Below, one piece after another: positions 53,540 to 62,057 of a stretch of DNA of 64,000 nt. The notes under the pieces were generated by a model that was not told the DNA's origin, did no database searches, and saw nothing but the letters and a program-made list of their open reading frames with translations. The DNA lies in the NCBI GenBank assembly GCA_965261645.1, contig CBDHDJ010000004.1, forward strand, positions 1,860,001 to 1,924,000, in the 5' to 3' direction. This stretch comes from CBDHDJ01 sp965261645 (GTDB lineage Bacteria > Pseudomonadota > Alphaproteobacteria > SHVV01). A program made the translations under genes and the position numbers. Numbering within the stretch: the stretch's first letter is position 1; every line of letters starts with the position of its first letter.

Positions 53540-54986
53540 TCAACCCTCGCCAGTATCGTCGTCGATCAGTACGGCGTTGCCCGAGAGTTCGGCCGAGAAC
53601 GCGGTGCGGTGGAGCTTCGTCGTCACCGGCGCCTCGTCCATGCGGCCGTAGAGACCGCCGAGGTTGCCGCGCAGGTCCCGGAAGCCATCCGCGCCGCGAA
53701 CGGCACCCAGAACCGGCTCGATCAGGGGCTCCATGAGAGGTTGCCAGTCGTCGGGCTCCGCGGCGAGCGCGGCATCGATGGCATCGCCGTGGGCTTCAGC
53801 GAAGGCGAAGCGCCCGCCGGCGTCTGGCGCCGGTGCGTCCTCCCATTCGCCGCCATAGGTGTCCTCGATGTAGCGCAGAGTCGGCCGCATCCCGCTCATG
53901 CGGGCGATGATCTCATCGCGTTGGGCGCGGGCGTTGAGGTCCTCGGGAGGCGCGATCTCGCGCACCACCTTGGGGTAAGCGGCGCCCGCGAAGTTCCAGT
54001 CGGTGAGCCAGCGGGCGACGGTGCGGTTGAGGCCTGCGCAGATCATGCGCGAGAGCGTGACGACGCGCTCGTCGCGCACCAGCTTCTGGACATCGGCGGT
54101 ACCTTTCCAGGGGCCCATCTCGGTGGTGGCGGTCTGCAACAGGACGGCCTCGACGATGAGGGCGTCCATGTACTTGCAGAACTGGACGTGATCGCCGCCA
54201 CTGCGGCGAGTGGCCTCCAGGAAGGCGATCTCCTGGCCCTCGGGGATGGCGATGCCGCCACCCTGGGCGAGGTGTTGCAGGGTCTCCAGCAAGAGGTCGA
54301 TCTCCGCCCGCGGCGCATTCGGGCCGTGCTTGCCGATGGGCGTGGGGGAGCCGAACTTCTCCAGCGCCACGGCCCAGTGGCGGATGCCGTTGCGCTTGAG
54401 CCAGACCGGCCAGAAGCAGAGCCGGGCGGCGCCGGGCCCGTGGGCCTGGCCGCCATGCTCGGCGGGCATGCGGGCGAGCCAGAACTTGGCCGCGGGCACG
54501 GCCGCGCCACGGGGATGGGTGCGGCTGACCAGGCGCAGGTCCCCGCCCGCGCCGAAGCGGAAGCGCTCGGGGGCGGATGGCGTCGATCTCGACCCGGCCG
54601 GGCGTCGGCTACCAGATGATCTCGGCGATCGCATAGCCGTACCAGACGGCATGGGCCATCTCGCGGAAGGCGGTATCGAAGTCGATCGCCTCCAGTTGTT
54701 CGGCGAGATCCTCCGCGGCAAGGGCATCGCGCCGGCCCGGCCCGCCGGGCTCGATACGCCAGGGGACGGCCGAGACGGCGTCGAGCAGTTGGGCGAGGCT
54801 GGTCGCAGCCTTCTCGTCGCGCAGGGTCTTGCGCCAGGCCGCGGGGCCGCCGCCGCGCAGGATATGCTGGGGCGATCCGGTGGCGGTAACGAAGGGAGAG
54901 AGCGCGGTCTCGATGCCACCGCCGGTGGCGGCGACCTCGCCGCGCAGCGGGCGCTTGGGAGTTCTGCGCGCGGGCGTGCGGGCCAT
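53540..54986 (-). pseudogene. Mu gp29-like portal protein, with in-frame TAG and a frameshift
   Basis: The portal (DUF935) is the ring through which DNA enters the head. The first frame reads MARTPARRTPKRPLRGEVAA to FREMAHAVWYGYAIAEIIW, then TAG at 54609-54611 (codon 126), then PTPGRVEIDAIRPRA. The frame then changes near a run of five C (54569-54573, minus strand), where one C fewer restores APERFRFGAGGDLRLVSRTH, continuing to VLIDDDTGEG and a TGA. The continuation carries KFGSPTPIGKHGPNAPRAEI, QGGGIAIPEGQEIAFLEATR and ICAGLNRTVARWLTDWNF, all typical. Two separate defects make it a pseudogene or a poorly resolved assembly. Confidence 0.8.
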
Positions 54987-56404
54987 CAGTGCCAGCCGCT
55001 CCAGTCGGTGCCGCCGTTGACGATGTTGAGGCGGCGGTCGATGGCATGGCCCTCGCCATCGCCATAGGCGTCAAGCCCGAAGTAGCGGTCATCGGTGGTG
55101 CGCGCGGTAAACGGCCCGGCGCCATCGGCCGCGGCGGCGCAGGCCAGTGCCAATGCCCAGAAGCGGTCTGCATGACCGTCCGTCGTGCCGCGCTCGGCGA
55201 TGAGCCGGGGCGCGCCGGTGGAGCCGGCCCCGGTGCGAATGCTGTGCAGATCGCGCCTGAGTGCATCATCCGCGGGGATGCGCAATTGCCGGTCCTCCAT
55301 CGCCTCGCGTAAGCTGGTGGCGGCATCGAGGCGGCGCGGGCCGGTCATCAGCACACCCTCGACGCGGAGCGATCCGAGGTCGTCCTGGAGCTGCTCGACC
55401 ACGGCCTCGCCCATGCCGGTCTGATCGACGGCGATGCGCAGCGGCCGGTAGCGGTGATCGAGCGCGGCGACGATCTGGCGCTGTTCGGAGAACGTGATAC
55501 CTTGCCGGACCACCAGCTCGCGGCACCACAGCACATCGCCCACGGTCTCGATCACGGCCGCGACCCAGAGATCGCGCCGGCGCGCGATATCGACGCCGAT
55601 ATGGACCGGCCCGCCGGCATAGGCGTCCGGATCGCCCGCGGCCGCCTCCTCGGCGGCGCGGATCAGCTCCCAGGCGAGCCAGGCCCCGGCGCCCGCGGAC
55701 GGAATACAGTCGAGCTCCTCGGCCGCGTGAACGCCGTACCCGGCACGTAGGCCCGCTTCCCAGGCCGCCTCGGACTCTTGCGACCAGGCCTGCCCGGTGA
55801 CCCGGCATATACGCCTGTACAGCCCCTCGGCGATCGCCTGCTCGAGGGTTACGGTATGCAGGCTTCCCGGCCGTACGCCGTCACGGATATCGCGCACCAA
55901 CGCGGCAAAGGGCGAGGCCTCGCCATTGTGGGTCGAGAGGACATGCACGCGACCGCCCCACTGGCGGAAGGCGAGCGCCGCCTTCAAGACCTCATCGAGG
56001 TCGTCGACGAAAGCCGCCTCGTCGATGACGGCGACATCGCCCGGCCGGCCCTTGGAGCGGAAGGCGCGCGGCGCCGAGGTCATGGCCAGCACTTCCTTGC
56101 CCGACGCCAGTTCCAGGCGGTATGCAAGCACGTCGCGCGCACCGTCGCGGATCAGGGTCTCGCCCACGGCCTCCGCGCCGGCATCGAGGGTGCGCGCCCA
56201 CGCCGCGCAATCGTCGATGAAGCCGCGCGTCATGTCCTTGTTATAGGACTGGTAATAGACGTTGCCCCGGTCCTCGCCGGCGTGCATCACGGCGTCGTAG
56301 GCTTCGGCCCAGGAGAGCCCGATGAGGCGCGACTCCTCGATCACCTTGAGGCCGGCCTTATCGGCGACCCAGCGCGCCTGGTAGGGCAACAGCGTGCGGT
56401 TCAT
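54986..56404 (-). CDS. Mu gp28-like terminase large subunit
   Basis: The large terminase packages phage DNA using ATP and a nuclease. The 472 residues start MNRTLLPYQARWVADKAGLK and include SRLIGLSWAEAYDAVMHA, where a Walker A-like part sits, the Walker B GDVAVIDEAAFVDDLDE (about 135), HVLSTHNG, and a nuclease domain with HIGVDIARRRDLWVAAVIET and AVDQTGMGEAVVEQLQDDLG. This gene looks intact and has no obvious lesion. It overlaps the gp27 gene by four bases and the portal start by one. Confidence 0.9.
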   Translation of the reverse strand: MNRTLLPYQARWVADKAGLKVIEESRLIGLSWAEAYDAVMHAGEDRGNVYYQSYNKDMTRGFIDDCAAWARTLDAGAEAVGETLIRDGARDVLAYRLELASGKEVLAMTSAPRAFRSKGRPGDVAVIDEAAFVDDLDEVLKAALAFRQWGGRVHVLSTHNGEASPFAALVRDIRDGVRPGSLHTVTLEQAIAEGLYRRICRVTGQAWSQESEAAWEAGLRAGYGVHAAEELDCIPSAGAGAWLAWELIRAAEEAAAGDPDAYAGGPVHIGVDIARRRDLWVAAVIETVGDVLWCRELVVRQGITFSEQRQIVAALDHRYRPLRIAVDQTGMGEAVVEQLQDDLGSLRVEGVLMTGPRRLDAATSLREAMEDRQLRIPADDALRRDLHSIRTGAGSTGAPRLIAERGTTDGHADRFWALALACAAAADGAGPFTARTTDDRYFGLDAYGDGEGHAIDRRLNIVNGGTDWSGWH

Positions 56405-56910
56405 GACGCAGCGCCCTCGATGGCGGCGCGGATCGCGGCGGCGGTATCGGTCGTGAGACCGGCCTTGGTTGCGGCCTTGCCGGCGGCCTGGACCGCTTCT
56501 CTCAGAACCTGACGGCGCTCGCGGCGGATTGAGATCGAGGCCCGCGCGACCTCGGCAAGGGCACGGGCGGCAGCAGTGATCTGCTTCATGTCGCCCCGTT
56601 CGGCGGCGAGCAGGAGATCGAAGATAAGGGTCTGCACCTGACGAAGCGCGCCCTCGGCCAGGGCGCCGGCATCGTCGGGTGCGGCCGCCAGCAGGGCTTC
56701 CGCCTGCTCGGTGGCCAGACGGGTCTGCTCGATCCGCCTCTCCAGCGCCGCGCCATGCTGGTGCAACGCCGATTTACCGATCGGGTGGCCCTGTTCGGCG
56801 ATCCAGTCGGCAAGCTCGGTGTAGCCGGAGAAACCGCGTTCGACGATCAGCGCGTCGAGCCGAGCGCGCAATCCGCGCGGCAGCGCCAGAACCTTGGCGC
56901 GACGCGGCAT
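56401..56910 (-). CDS. Mu gp27-like protein, small terminase candidate (DUF3486)
   Basis: The 169 residues match DUF3486, found directly upstream of the large terminase in Mu-like phages and thought to be the small, DNA-recognising subunit. The N-terminus reads MPRRAKVLALPRGLRARLDA, then LIVERGFSGYTELADWIAEQ and HPIGKSALHQHGAALERRIE, a helix-turn-helix-like part. The C-terminal half is helical, with RRERRQVLREAVQAAGKAA. It starts at ATG 56910; longer readings to 56958 are less typical. Confidence 0.88.
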   Translation of the reverse strand: MPRRAKVLALPRGLRARLDALIVERGFSGYTELADWIAEQGHPIGKSALHQHGAALERRIEQTRLATEQAEALLAAAPDDAGALAEGALRQVQTLIFDLLLAAERGDMKQITAAARALAEVARASISIRRERRQVLREAVQAAGKAATKAGLTTDTAAAIRAAIEGAAS

Positions 56911-56963
56911 CAGTCTTCCTGGTGCGGTCTGGGCGGCCGGCGGATGCCGGGTTCGCACGGTAC

Positions 56964-57236
56964 CTAATAGTCGGCGACATCGTAGCCGTGGCGGGTCAGC
57001 GTGGCGCGCCAGGGCTCAACTTCGGAGCGATCGATGGCAATCAGCTTGCGGGTCTCCAGGTAGGCGAGCTGGTCTCTGATCCACAGCTTGGTGACGCCGA
57101 GATAGCCGGCGATGAGCACGTCGCGGATCAGCGTCTCGGTGGCGCCGAGGTGGCCGCCGACCCGGAGCGTACGCAGGATGTCCCACCGCGCGCCGGGCAG
57201 CATCGCCGCGTCGATCAGGGGGTGTTTATTGGCCAT
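56964..57236 (-). CDS. Mu gp26-like winged-helix protein
   Basis: This 90-residue protein (MANKHPLIDAAMLPGARWDI, then LRTLRVGGHLGATETLIRDV, ending HGYDVADY) looks like the small winged-helix protein placed between gp25-like and gp27 genes in Mu-type prophages. It probably binds DNA, but its role is unknown. It overlaps the preceding gene by 11 bases. Similarity is judged by position and pattern, so confidence is moderate. Confidence 0.7.
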   Translation of the reverse strand: MANKHPLIDAAMLPGARWDILRTLRVGGHLGATETLIRDVLIAGYLGVTKLWIRDQLAYLETRKLIAIDRSEVEPWRATLTRHGYDVADY

Positions 57237-57606
57237 CGCCTGTTTCCTTTTGTTGCGCGCCGCGGGCGCGGGTGCGCTCGTCGAGCCGCGCCAGCATCCG
57301 TGTGTGGTCCTCGAGGAGGCCGATCACGCGGCTGGTCGTCGGCACCCAGTCGTCTCGGCGCACGTAATGCTCGGCGACGCAGAGGCGATGTTCGTGGACC
57401 TCGCGCCGCGCCGCATCGAGTTGAACGCGCAGATCCGCGATCGCGCCGACGCCACCGTCGCGGCCCTGGAGCTTGTCGATCCGCTCGTCGGCCACGGCGC
57501 GGCCGGTCTCGACCTTGCGCAGCCGCACGAACAGCCCGACGCAGGCGGCGATAACCGCGGCTAAGGCAGCGCGCATGATCCAAACGTCGATCTCCATGCC
57601 GGTCAC
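57226..57606 (-). CDS. DUF2730-like phage membrane/coiled-coil protein
   Basis: The protein has one N-terminal membrane helix (IMRAALAAVIAACVGLFVRL) and then a coiled-coil part with RVQLDAARREVHEHRLCVAE and LEDHTRMLARLDERTRARGA. This layout, and its place after the holin candidate, fits the gp25/DUF2730 proteins of Mu-like phages, which may be spanin- or lysis-related. The GTG at 57606 overlaps the previous stop (GTGA); an ATG at 57597 is also possible. 126 residues. Confidence 0.65.
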   Translation of the reverse strand: MTGMEIDVWIMRAALAAVIAACVGLFVRLRKVETGRAVADERIDKLQGRDGGVGAIADLRVQLDAARREVHEHRLCVAEHYVRRDDWVPTTSRVIGLLEDHTRMLARLDERTRARGAQQKETGDGQ

Positions 57607-58103
57607 GATCCGGCCTCCGCCCGCTTGGCGAGCTGGCGCGCCCCGAACCACCACAAGACGCAGGTGGTGGCGAGGTAGAGCACGGTATCGATGATGCGCG
57701 GGCGGATATCGATGGTCTCCATATCCGAGCCGCCGAGCGCGAAGTAGATGGCGCCGACGAGGCCGACGAATAGGAAGGTGAGACCGGGCCGGGTCAGGCC
57801 GCGCACCACGTCGACGAAGACCAGCCACTTGCTGTCGCCCCGCGACCAGCGCCGCGAGGCTGTGCGGTAGGAGGCCTCCAATGCCGACCAGGCGGCTTGG
57901 TCGCGTTCCGATTCGGCCTCGATCGCGGCGACACGCTCGGCCGAGGCCGCCTCGGCCCGGCTGATCTCGAGGTCGAGCCGGCGCAGGTCCATCTCCTGGG
58001 TGTGGCGCTGCTTGGCCTGGACGTAACTGGTAAAGAAGCTGACCGCGGTGCCGAGCAGGCCCGTGGCGCCACCGGTCAGGATCGAAAGCAGAGCGTCAAG
58101 CAT
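57603..58103 (-). CDS. Probable phage holin-like membrane protein
   Basis: The 166 residues begin MLDALLSILTGGATGLLGTA with a first hydrophobic helix, then a charged helical stretch (QAKQRHTQEMDLRRLDLEIS), then two more membrane helices near PGLTFLFVGLVGAIYFALGG and DTVLYLATTCVLWWFGARQL. Three-helix proteins of this kind in phage lysis regions are usually holins that release endolysin. It overlaps DUF5675 by eight bases, which fits a lysis cassette. No other family is clear. Confidence 0.7.
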   Translation of the reverse strand: MLDALLSILTGGATGLLGTAVSFFTSYVQAKQRHTQEMDLRRLDLEISRAEAASAERVAAIEAESERDQAAWSALEASYRTASRRWSRGDSKWLVFVDVVRGLTRPGLTFLFVGLVGAIYFALGGSDMETIDIRPRIIDTVLYLATTCVLWWFGARQLAKRAEAGS

Positions 58104-58527
58104 GGACGACGATCTCCAGCTCGAAGGGCCGGCCGGCGGCCGAGGCCATGAGATGGCGCAGCGCGATGCGCGATGAGAGCACCGCCTTTTGCGCCCGGCC
58201 CTTGACCGCGAGGCGGCCGGATCGGAGCCCCGGCAGCAGGCACCCCAAGGTGTGCGTGTGGAGCCCCGCGTCGACATCGCCGCCGACATTGCCGGCGTGA
58301 AACAGGATGTGGCTGCGGCCCTCGACACCGGCGACGAGAAGGCAGCAGCCGAAGCGCGGCGAGAGGTGCGGCAGCACCTCGTAGGCGCCTTCCGGGATGC
58401 ATGAGCGGTTGCGCCGGTTGTCCCGCCATGGCGGTTCCATGGTGTGCAGACGCAGCTCGCCCGCCGTCAGGACGCCCATGGTGCCGTGCACGCTCGACTG
58501 GTTGCGGATCAGGCTGGCCCGTCTCAT
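58096..58527 (-). CDS. DUF5675 family phage protein
   Basis: The 143 residues include SSVHGTMGVLTAGELRLHTM, then EPPWRDNRRNRSCIPEGAYE and HILFHAGNVGGDVDAGLHTH, the DUF5675 pattern (a small beta-rich domain with conserved His and Asp residues). Members lie in lysis regions of Mu-like phages and have been proposed to be peptidoglycan-acting, but this is not proven to my knowledge. Next to the holin candidate. Confidence 0.8.
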   Translation of the reverse strand: MRRASLIRNQSSVHGTMGVLTAGELRLHTMEPPWRDNRRNRSCIPEGAYEVLPHLSPRFGCCLLVAGVEGRSHILFHAGNVGGDVDAGLHTHTLGCLLPGLRSGRLAVKGRAQKAVLSSRIALRHLMASAAGRPFELEIVVHA

Positions 58528-58585
58528 GGCCGGATAAGAACAGAGCCGGCCGCGCCCGTGCAGCGGACCATGGTCCGCTGGGGCG

Positions 58586-58936
58586 TCATGCGTGATGGCG
58601 GCGGTAGCGGCGCGCGGTGCGCCGCGAGAGCCCGAGACGGGCGGCTATCTCGGCGGTGGTGAGCCCTTGCCCGGCGAGCCAGGGCGCCAGCGCCCGGCTG
58701 GCGCGGGGGATGTAGACCGGCCCGCCGCCGCAACGCCGGGCGATGACGCGGGCGGCTTCCGCGCCGACCAGGGAGGTCAGAGGGTGGTCCGGGCCGAGAT
58801 GCTCGGGCCGCGGAATATAAAAGGCATCCTCGCCGCCGTGGGCGAGCGCGATCTGGAGCGCGGCGGCACGGCCGGCGACTTCGGCGATCTCGGCGAGCAC
58901 GCCCGGCAGTGGCGCGGGCCCACCACTCACGCGCAT
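58586..58936 (-). CDS. Mor-like transcription activator
   Basis: The 116 residues match the Mor/C activators that turn on middle and late genes in Mu. The N-terminal part reads MRVSGGPAPLPGVLAEIAEV and the C-terminal DNA-binding helix-turn-helix is LTTAEIAARLGLSRRTARRY. The middle has AEAARVIARRCGGGPVYIPR, characteristic of the Mor dimer region. Its start overlaps the end of the methylase gene by 10 bases. Confidence 0.8.
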   Translation of the reverse strand: MRVSGGPAPLPGVLAEIAEVAGRAAALQIALAHGGEDAFYIPRPEHLGPDHPLTSLVGAEAARVIARRCGGGPVYIPRASRALAPWLAGQGLTTAEIAARLGLSRRTARRYRRHHA

Positions 58937-59682
58937 CCCAGCGGCAGGGCCGCTTGCTCCGGAGTGATCGTGGGGAGCGGCAGGGGCGGCTCGTTCGCCA
59001 CGGCCGCCAGGCGATCGCGGGCCTGGGCGTAATGGCCGGGATCGATCTCGATGCCGATGAACCTCCGGCCGAGCCTGAGGCACGCCTCCCCGGTCGCGCC
59101 CGCGCCCATGAACGGATCGCAGACGAGATCGCCGGGCCAGGTGTAGCGGGCGACGAGCTCCATCATTAGCGACACCGGCTTGGCGGTGGGATGGCCGCCC
59201 TTCGCGGTCGCATGCGTGAACACCCCGCGCCGGCCGCCGCCGTTCCAATGCCGGTGGCCCGAACCGCACCAGGCGGTGGCGATGCACTCGAAGCCGCGCG
59301 CCGCACCCTGGCCGTTGAAGCGTGGCGCGGCGTCGGGCTTGACCCAGCAGAGCACGGTGTCCCAGCGGGCGCTCGCGGCCTGCAACGCGTCGCGCCAGGC
59401 GCGCACGCCTTCGGCCAAGGTGAACACGAGCGCCCAGCCGTTCGAGGCCACGGCGATCTTGATTGCGGCTTCGGCGCGGATGGCATCGATGCCGGCGAAG
59501 TCCGGCCCCCGGGGCGGGGCCTTGCCGTCCGTGCGAGTAATGCGCCCCACCGCAGCGTGCAGCACGTCCTCATAGGGCGGGTCGGTGATGACGTGATCGA
59601 TGCCGCGCAAGCAGGGTAGGATGCCGAGGCAGTCGCCCTCATAGAGCGCCGCATTGCCGATGAGATGGGGGGTGCCGGGCAC
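58927..59682 (-). CDS. Phage DNA methyltransferase (DPPY type)
   Basis: The 251-residue enzyme has the catalytic motif DHVITDPPYEDVLH followed near the C-terminus by LVCDPFMGAGATGEACLRLG, the SAM-binding FxGxG. With the catalytic motif first this is the beta arrangement of N6-adenine or N4-cytosine methylases. TAKGGHPTAKPVSLMMELV is typical of modification enzymes. In phages such enzymes protect DNA from restriction. The start is GTG at 59682, sharing a base with the DUF5131 stop (TAGTG). No restriction gene is adjacent. Confidence 0.87.
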   Translation of the reverse strand: MPGTPHLIGNAALYEGDCLGILPCLRGIDHVITDPPYEDVLHAAVGRITRTDGKAPPRGPDFAGIDAIRAEAAIKIAVASNGWALVFTLAEGVRAWRDALQAASARWDTVLCWVKPDAAPRFNGQGAARGFECIATAWCGSGHRHWNGGGRRGVFTHATAKGGHPTAKPVSLMMELVARYTWPGDLVCDPFMGAGATGEACLRLGRRFIGIEIDPGHYAQARDRLAAVANEPPLPLPTITPEQAALPLGCA

Positions 59683-60839
59683 TATCCGCCCGTCTCCGCC
59701 TTGTCCTCGGGCCACTCGTGGAGGCGGAGATCCTCGGGCCATTCCTCGGGGTTGCCACCCTTGCGGTCGCGCCCGTGGAAATACCGATACCAGTCCGAGC
59801 GATCCCCGTTGTGAATGAGGGTCCAACCACGGAACCACTTGCGCTGTGGGTGCTCGGCGCCAAGGTTGGCGAGTGCGTAGTCTGCGCCCTGCGGCCGCCC
59901 CTCGGCTGGTTGCGTCTCATAGGCATACCTGCCGAGCTGCTTGATGAATACCGGCACCCCGGCTACTTGGCATTGGTCGCGAATCGAACGCACCCACGCC
60001 AGGTTCGTCGGCCGAGCGCCCGGACCAGACTCGCCGCCGACGATGACCCAATCGAGTTCTTTGTGGATCGGCGCCGAGACTGCCTGAAATTGCTCCAGGT
60101 TCTGCATTGCGGAGCCCAATAGCGTGGCAGCCAATGGGTCGTCGAGAAGCCCTGCGGTCGCTACATCGAGGCGGTTGATCCACGGAAGGAGATCGATCGG
60201 CCCCAACATCGGTTCCGCGCTTATGAACCGAACTGCCGCCGGCGTCTCAAGTAGCGGCGGGATGCGCTCGTCGGCGCGCTCCTGATCCTCGACGGATACG
60301 CCGAGCCAGATATTCGAGAGCGGAAGGTGCACCGCCAACCAGAGTGACGGGTCTTCGCCTGTGCGTTCGTGGTGGATTTTCTGCGCCATGCCCTCGACGA
60401 GGGCGTGGCGAAAGCCGTGGAGACGTCCACCATCGTTGTTGTCGATGGAGGCCATGTACTCCCGCATGCGTGCCGGCCGTTTGGTCAGAACCTGGAATTG
60501 ATGCTGCGGCGCCAGCGCCATGACCGCGAACACCCCGTCGATCCATTCGTCCGGCACGGACTCATGGAATAGATCGCCATGGGCACAGACGAAGACGCGG
60601 CGCGGCTTGGCCCAGCGCAGCGGCTGATCGAGCCAGTCCGCATTCAGCCGGACCTTGCCGTTCCAGACCGGCCCCGATTTGCTGGCCTCGGTCAGCCCGG
60701 CCCGGCTCGGGTGATGACGCAACCGCCCGCCCGCGAGCTTCATGGCATAGCAGTTGGTGCAGCCGGGCGAGACAACGTTGCAGCCGGTAATCGGATTCCA
60801 GGTGGCGTCGGTCCATTCGATCTTGGTGCCGTCAGCCAT
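59682..60839 (-). CDS. DUF5131 (phage Gp37/Gp68) family protein
   Basis: The 385 residues start MADGTKIEWTDATWNPITGC and have three cysteines in GCNVVSPGCTNCYAMKLAGG, arranged like a radical SAM cluster site (CX6CX2C). Later parts read VFVCAHGDLFHESVPDEWID, FQVLTKRPARMREYMASI and WVIVGGESGPGARPTNLAWV, all DUF5131 hallmarks. The family is widespread in phages; its reaction is unknown. It overlaps gemA by eight bases. The gene appears intact. Confidence 0.87.
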   Translation of the reverse strand: MADGTKIEWTDATWNPITGCNVVSPGCTNCYAMKLAGGRLRHHPSRAGLTEASKSGPVWNGKVRLNADWLDQPLRWAKPRRVFVCAHGDLFHESVPDEWIDGVFAVMALAPQHQFQVLTKRPARMREYMASIDNNDGGRLHGFRHALVEGMAQKIHHERTGEDPSLWLAVHLPLSNIWLGVSVEDQERADERIPPLLETPAAVRFISAEPMLGPIDLLPWINRLDVATAGLLDDPLAATLLGSAMQNLEQFQAVSAPIHKELDWVIVGGESGPGARPTNLAWVRSIRDQCQVAGVPVFIKQLGRYAYETQPAEGRPQGADYALANLGAEHPQRKWFRGWTLIHNGDRSDWYRYFHGRDRKGGNPEEWPEDLRLHEWPEDKAETGG

Positions 60840-61504
60840 GAACCGCCTCCGCCTTCGCCCCGCGGATGCGCTGGCCCAGATGGGCGATCAGGGCGATGGC
60901 CTCATCGGCCTCGAGATCGGTATGGGAGATCGTGCGCGCGATTCCGGCATGGCGCGCGGCATAGGATGCGAGCGCGCCAGGATCGTCGATCTTGGCGATG
61001 CCGAGAGCGTGGAGGATGCGCCACTGCGATTCCAGCACCCGGGCGGGGGGGTTGTCGATCCCCTCGCCATCGGCGGCCGCATAGGGCGACCAATCGACGC
61101 CCGCCTCGCGGGCGAGCCACGCCTTGAGCCCCTCGACCGCCTTGGCGCTGTCTTCCGGGCGGCGCGCCCAGGCGGCCGCGTCCAACCCCGCCTGACGCTT
61201 GATGAAGGCAACCAGCGCCGCCTCGGTGGACCGCGCCACCACTCCGGCCAGCCAGAGAGCCACAGCGCCCACAGCTTCCCGGTGTGCGGACCCTCGGGCA
61301 GACCGTCGCGGCGGCGACCATTGTTGCGTCCGGCACCGGGGCGCCGGTCCATCTCCGCCAGTACGCCGCGCAGCGCGGCCGCGCTCATGTCGCGGCTGGA
61401 AGGCTTGCCGGTCACGCGGATCTGGAGCGCGCGCCGGATCTCGGTGTCGAGACCGAGCTCGCGGGGGCGTCTGGCCTGCCCCCGATTAGTGGTCCAGCCC
61501 TCTC
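60832..61504 (-). pseudogene. GemA-like regulator (DUF1018), frameshifted and cut by an IS3 element
   Basis: Mu gp16/GemA affects host gene expression and DNA topology. The N-terminal part reads ELGLDTEIRRALQIRVTGKP, SSRDMSAAALRGVLAEMDRR and GKLWALWLSGW. The rest, LWLAGVVARSTEAALVAFIK, RQAGLDAAAWARRPEDSAKA and TISHTDLEADEAIALIAHLG, continues in another frame to the TGA at 60832. The frame changes near 61252-61262, where one extra base would join them. The 5' end is missing because the IS3 inverted repeat starts at 61505. Confidence 0.7.
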
Positions 61505-61568
61505 TGCCAACCTCACTGAGACACCGGCGCCCCTTGGAATTACTGTAGGGCGGTGGAGGTGAATACCA

Positions 61569-62057
61569 ATGACCGCAGAGAGAGAATCGATGACATTGCA
61601 AGAGATGGACGCTCCGGCCTTGGGGGTCGAGGAGCGTCGCGACGAGGCCCCCGGAGCCGGAGCCAGCCACGCGCGGCCAACGCCGGACCCGGAGGTCGTG
61701 GCCAAGCCGAAGAGGCGCAAGTTCACCGCGCAGTATCGACTGCGGATTCTGGAGGAGGCAGAGAGCTGCACGCAGCCCGGCGAGGTGGGCCGGCTGCTTC
61801 GCCGCGAGGGGCTGTACAGCTCCCATCTGACGGAATGGCGCAGGGCGCGGCGTGAAGGGTCGCTTCAAGGCCTGACCCCGAGCAAACGCGGTCGGAAGCC
61901 CGCCGAGCGCAACCCCCTCAGCGCGAAGGTGCACGAGCTCGAGGCGAAAGTGGCTCGGCTGGAGAAGGAGCTGCACACCGCCCATACGATCCTGGACGTC
62001 CAGGGAAAAGTTGCCGGGCTGCTGGGATTCAGCCTCGAACACGGGAAGGACTGCTGA
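61569..62057 (+). CDS. IS3 transposase orfA
   Basis: The 162-residue protein has a helix-turn-helix region RRKFTAQYRLRILEEAESCT, GEVGRLLRREGLYSSHLTEW, and a C-terminal leucine-zipper-like helix (LEAKVARLEKELHTAHTIL) found in orfA proteins of IS3-type elements. It binds the element's ends. Its TGA shares its last base with the orfB ATG (TGATG), so here orfB may be made by re-initiation instead of the usual frameshift. Confidence 0.9.
   Translation: MTAERESMTLQEMDAPALGVEERRDEAPGAGASHARPTPDPEVVAKPKRRKFTAQYRLRILEEAESCTQPGEVGRLLRREGLYSSHLTEWRRARREGSLQGLTPSKRGRKPAERNPLSAKVHELEAKVARLEKELHTAHTILDVQGKVAGLLGFSLEHGKDC

Larger units (their letters stand above)
52355..61504 (-). mobile_element. Mu-like prophage remnant (middle block)
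   Basis: Twelve minus-strand genes in the order gemA, DUF5131, DNA methylase, Mor-like activator, DUF5675, holin-like, DUF2730-like, gp26-like, gp27, gp28, portal (gp29) and F (gp30) match the packaging and lysis region of Mu-type phages. Genes overlap or touch each other. Transposase A, B, repressor, Gam, protease, capsid, tail and fibre genes are missing. The IS5/IS630 pair marks the left edge and an IS3 element the right. Several genes have stops or frameshifts. Confidence 0.9.

Noticed and set aside
53432..54619. 395-residue plus-strand frame opposite the portal gene
   Set aside because: Antisense shadow; the portal protein motifs are on the minus strand despite its lesions.
58927..59682. 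Restriction-modification defence system around the DNA methylase
   Set aside because: No restriction endonuclease or specificity gene nearby; the gene sits in Mu-like order and is best read as phage self-protection.
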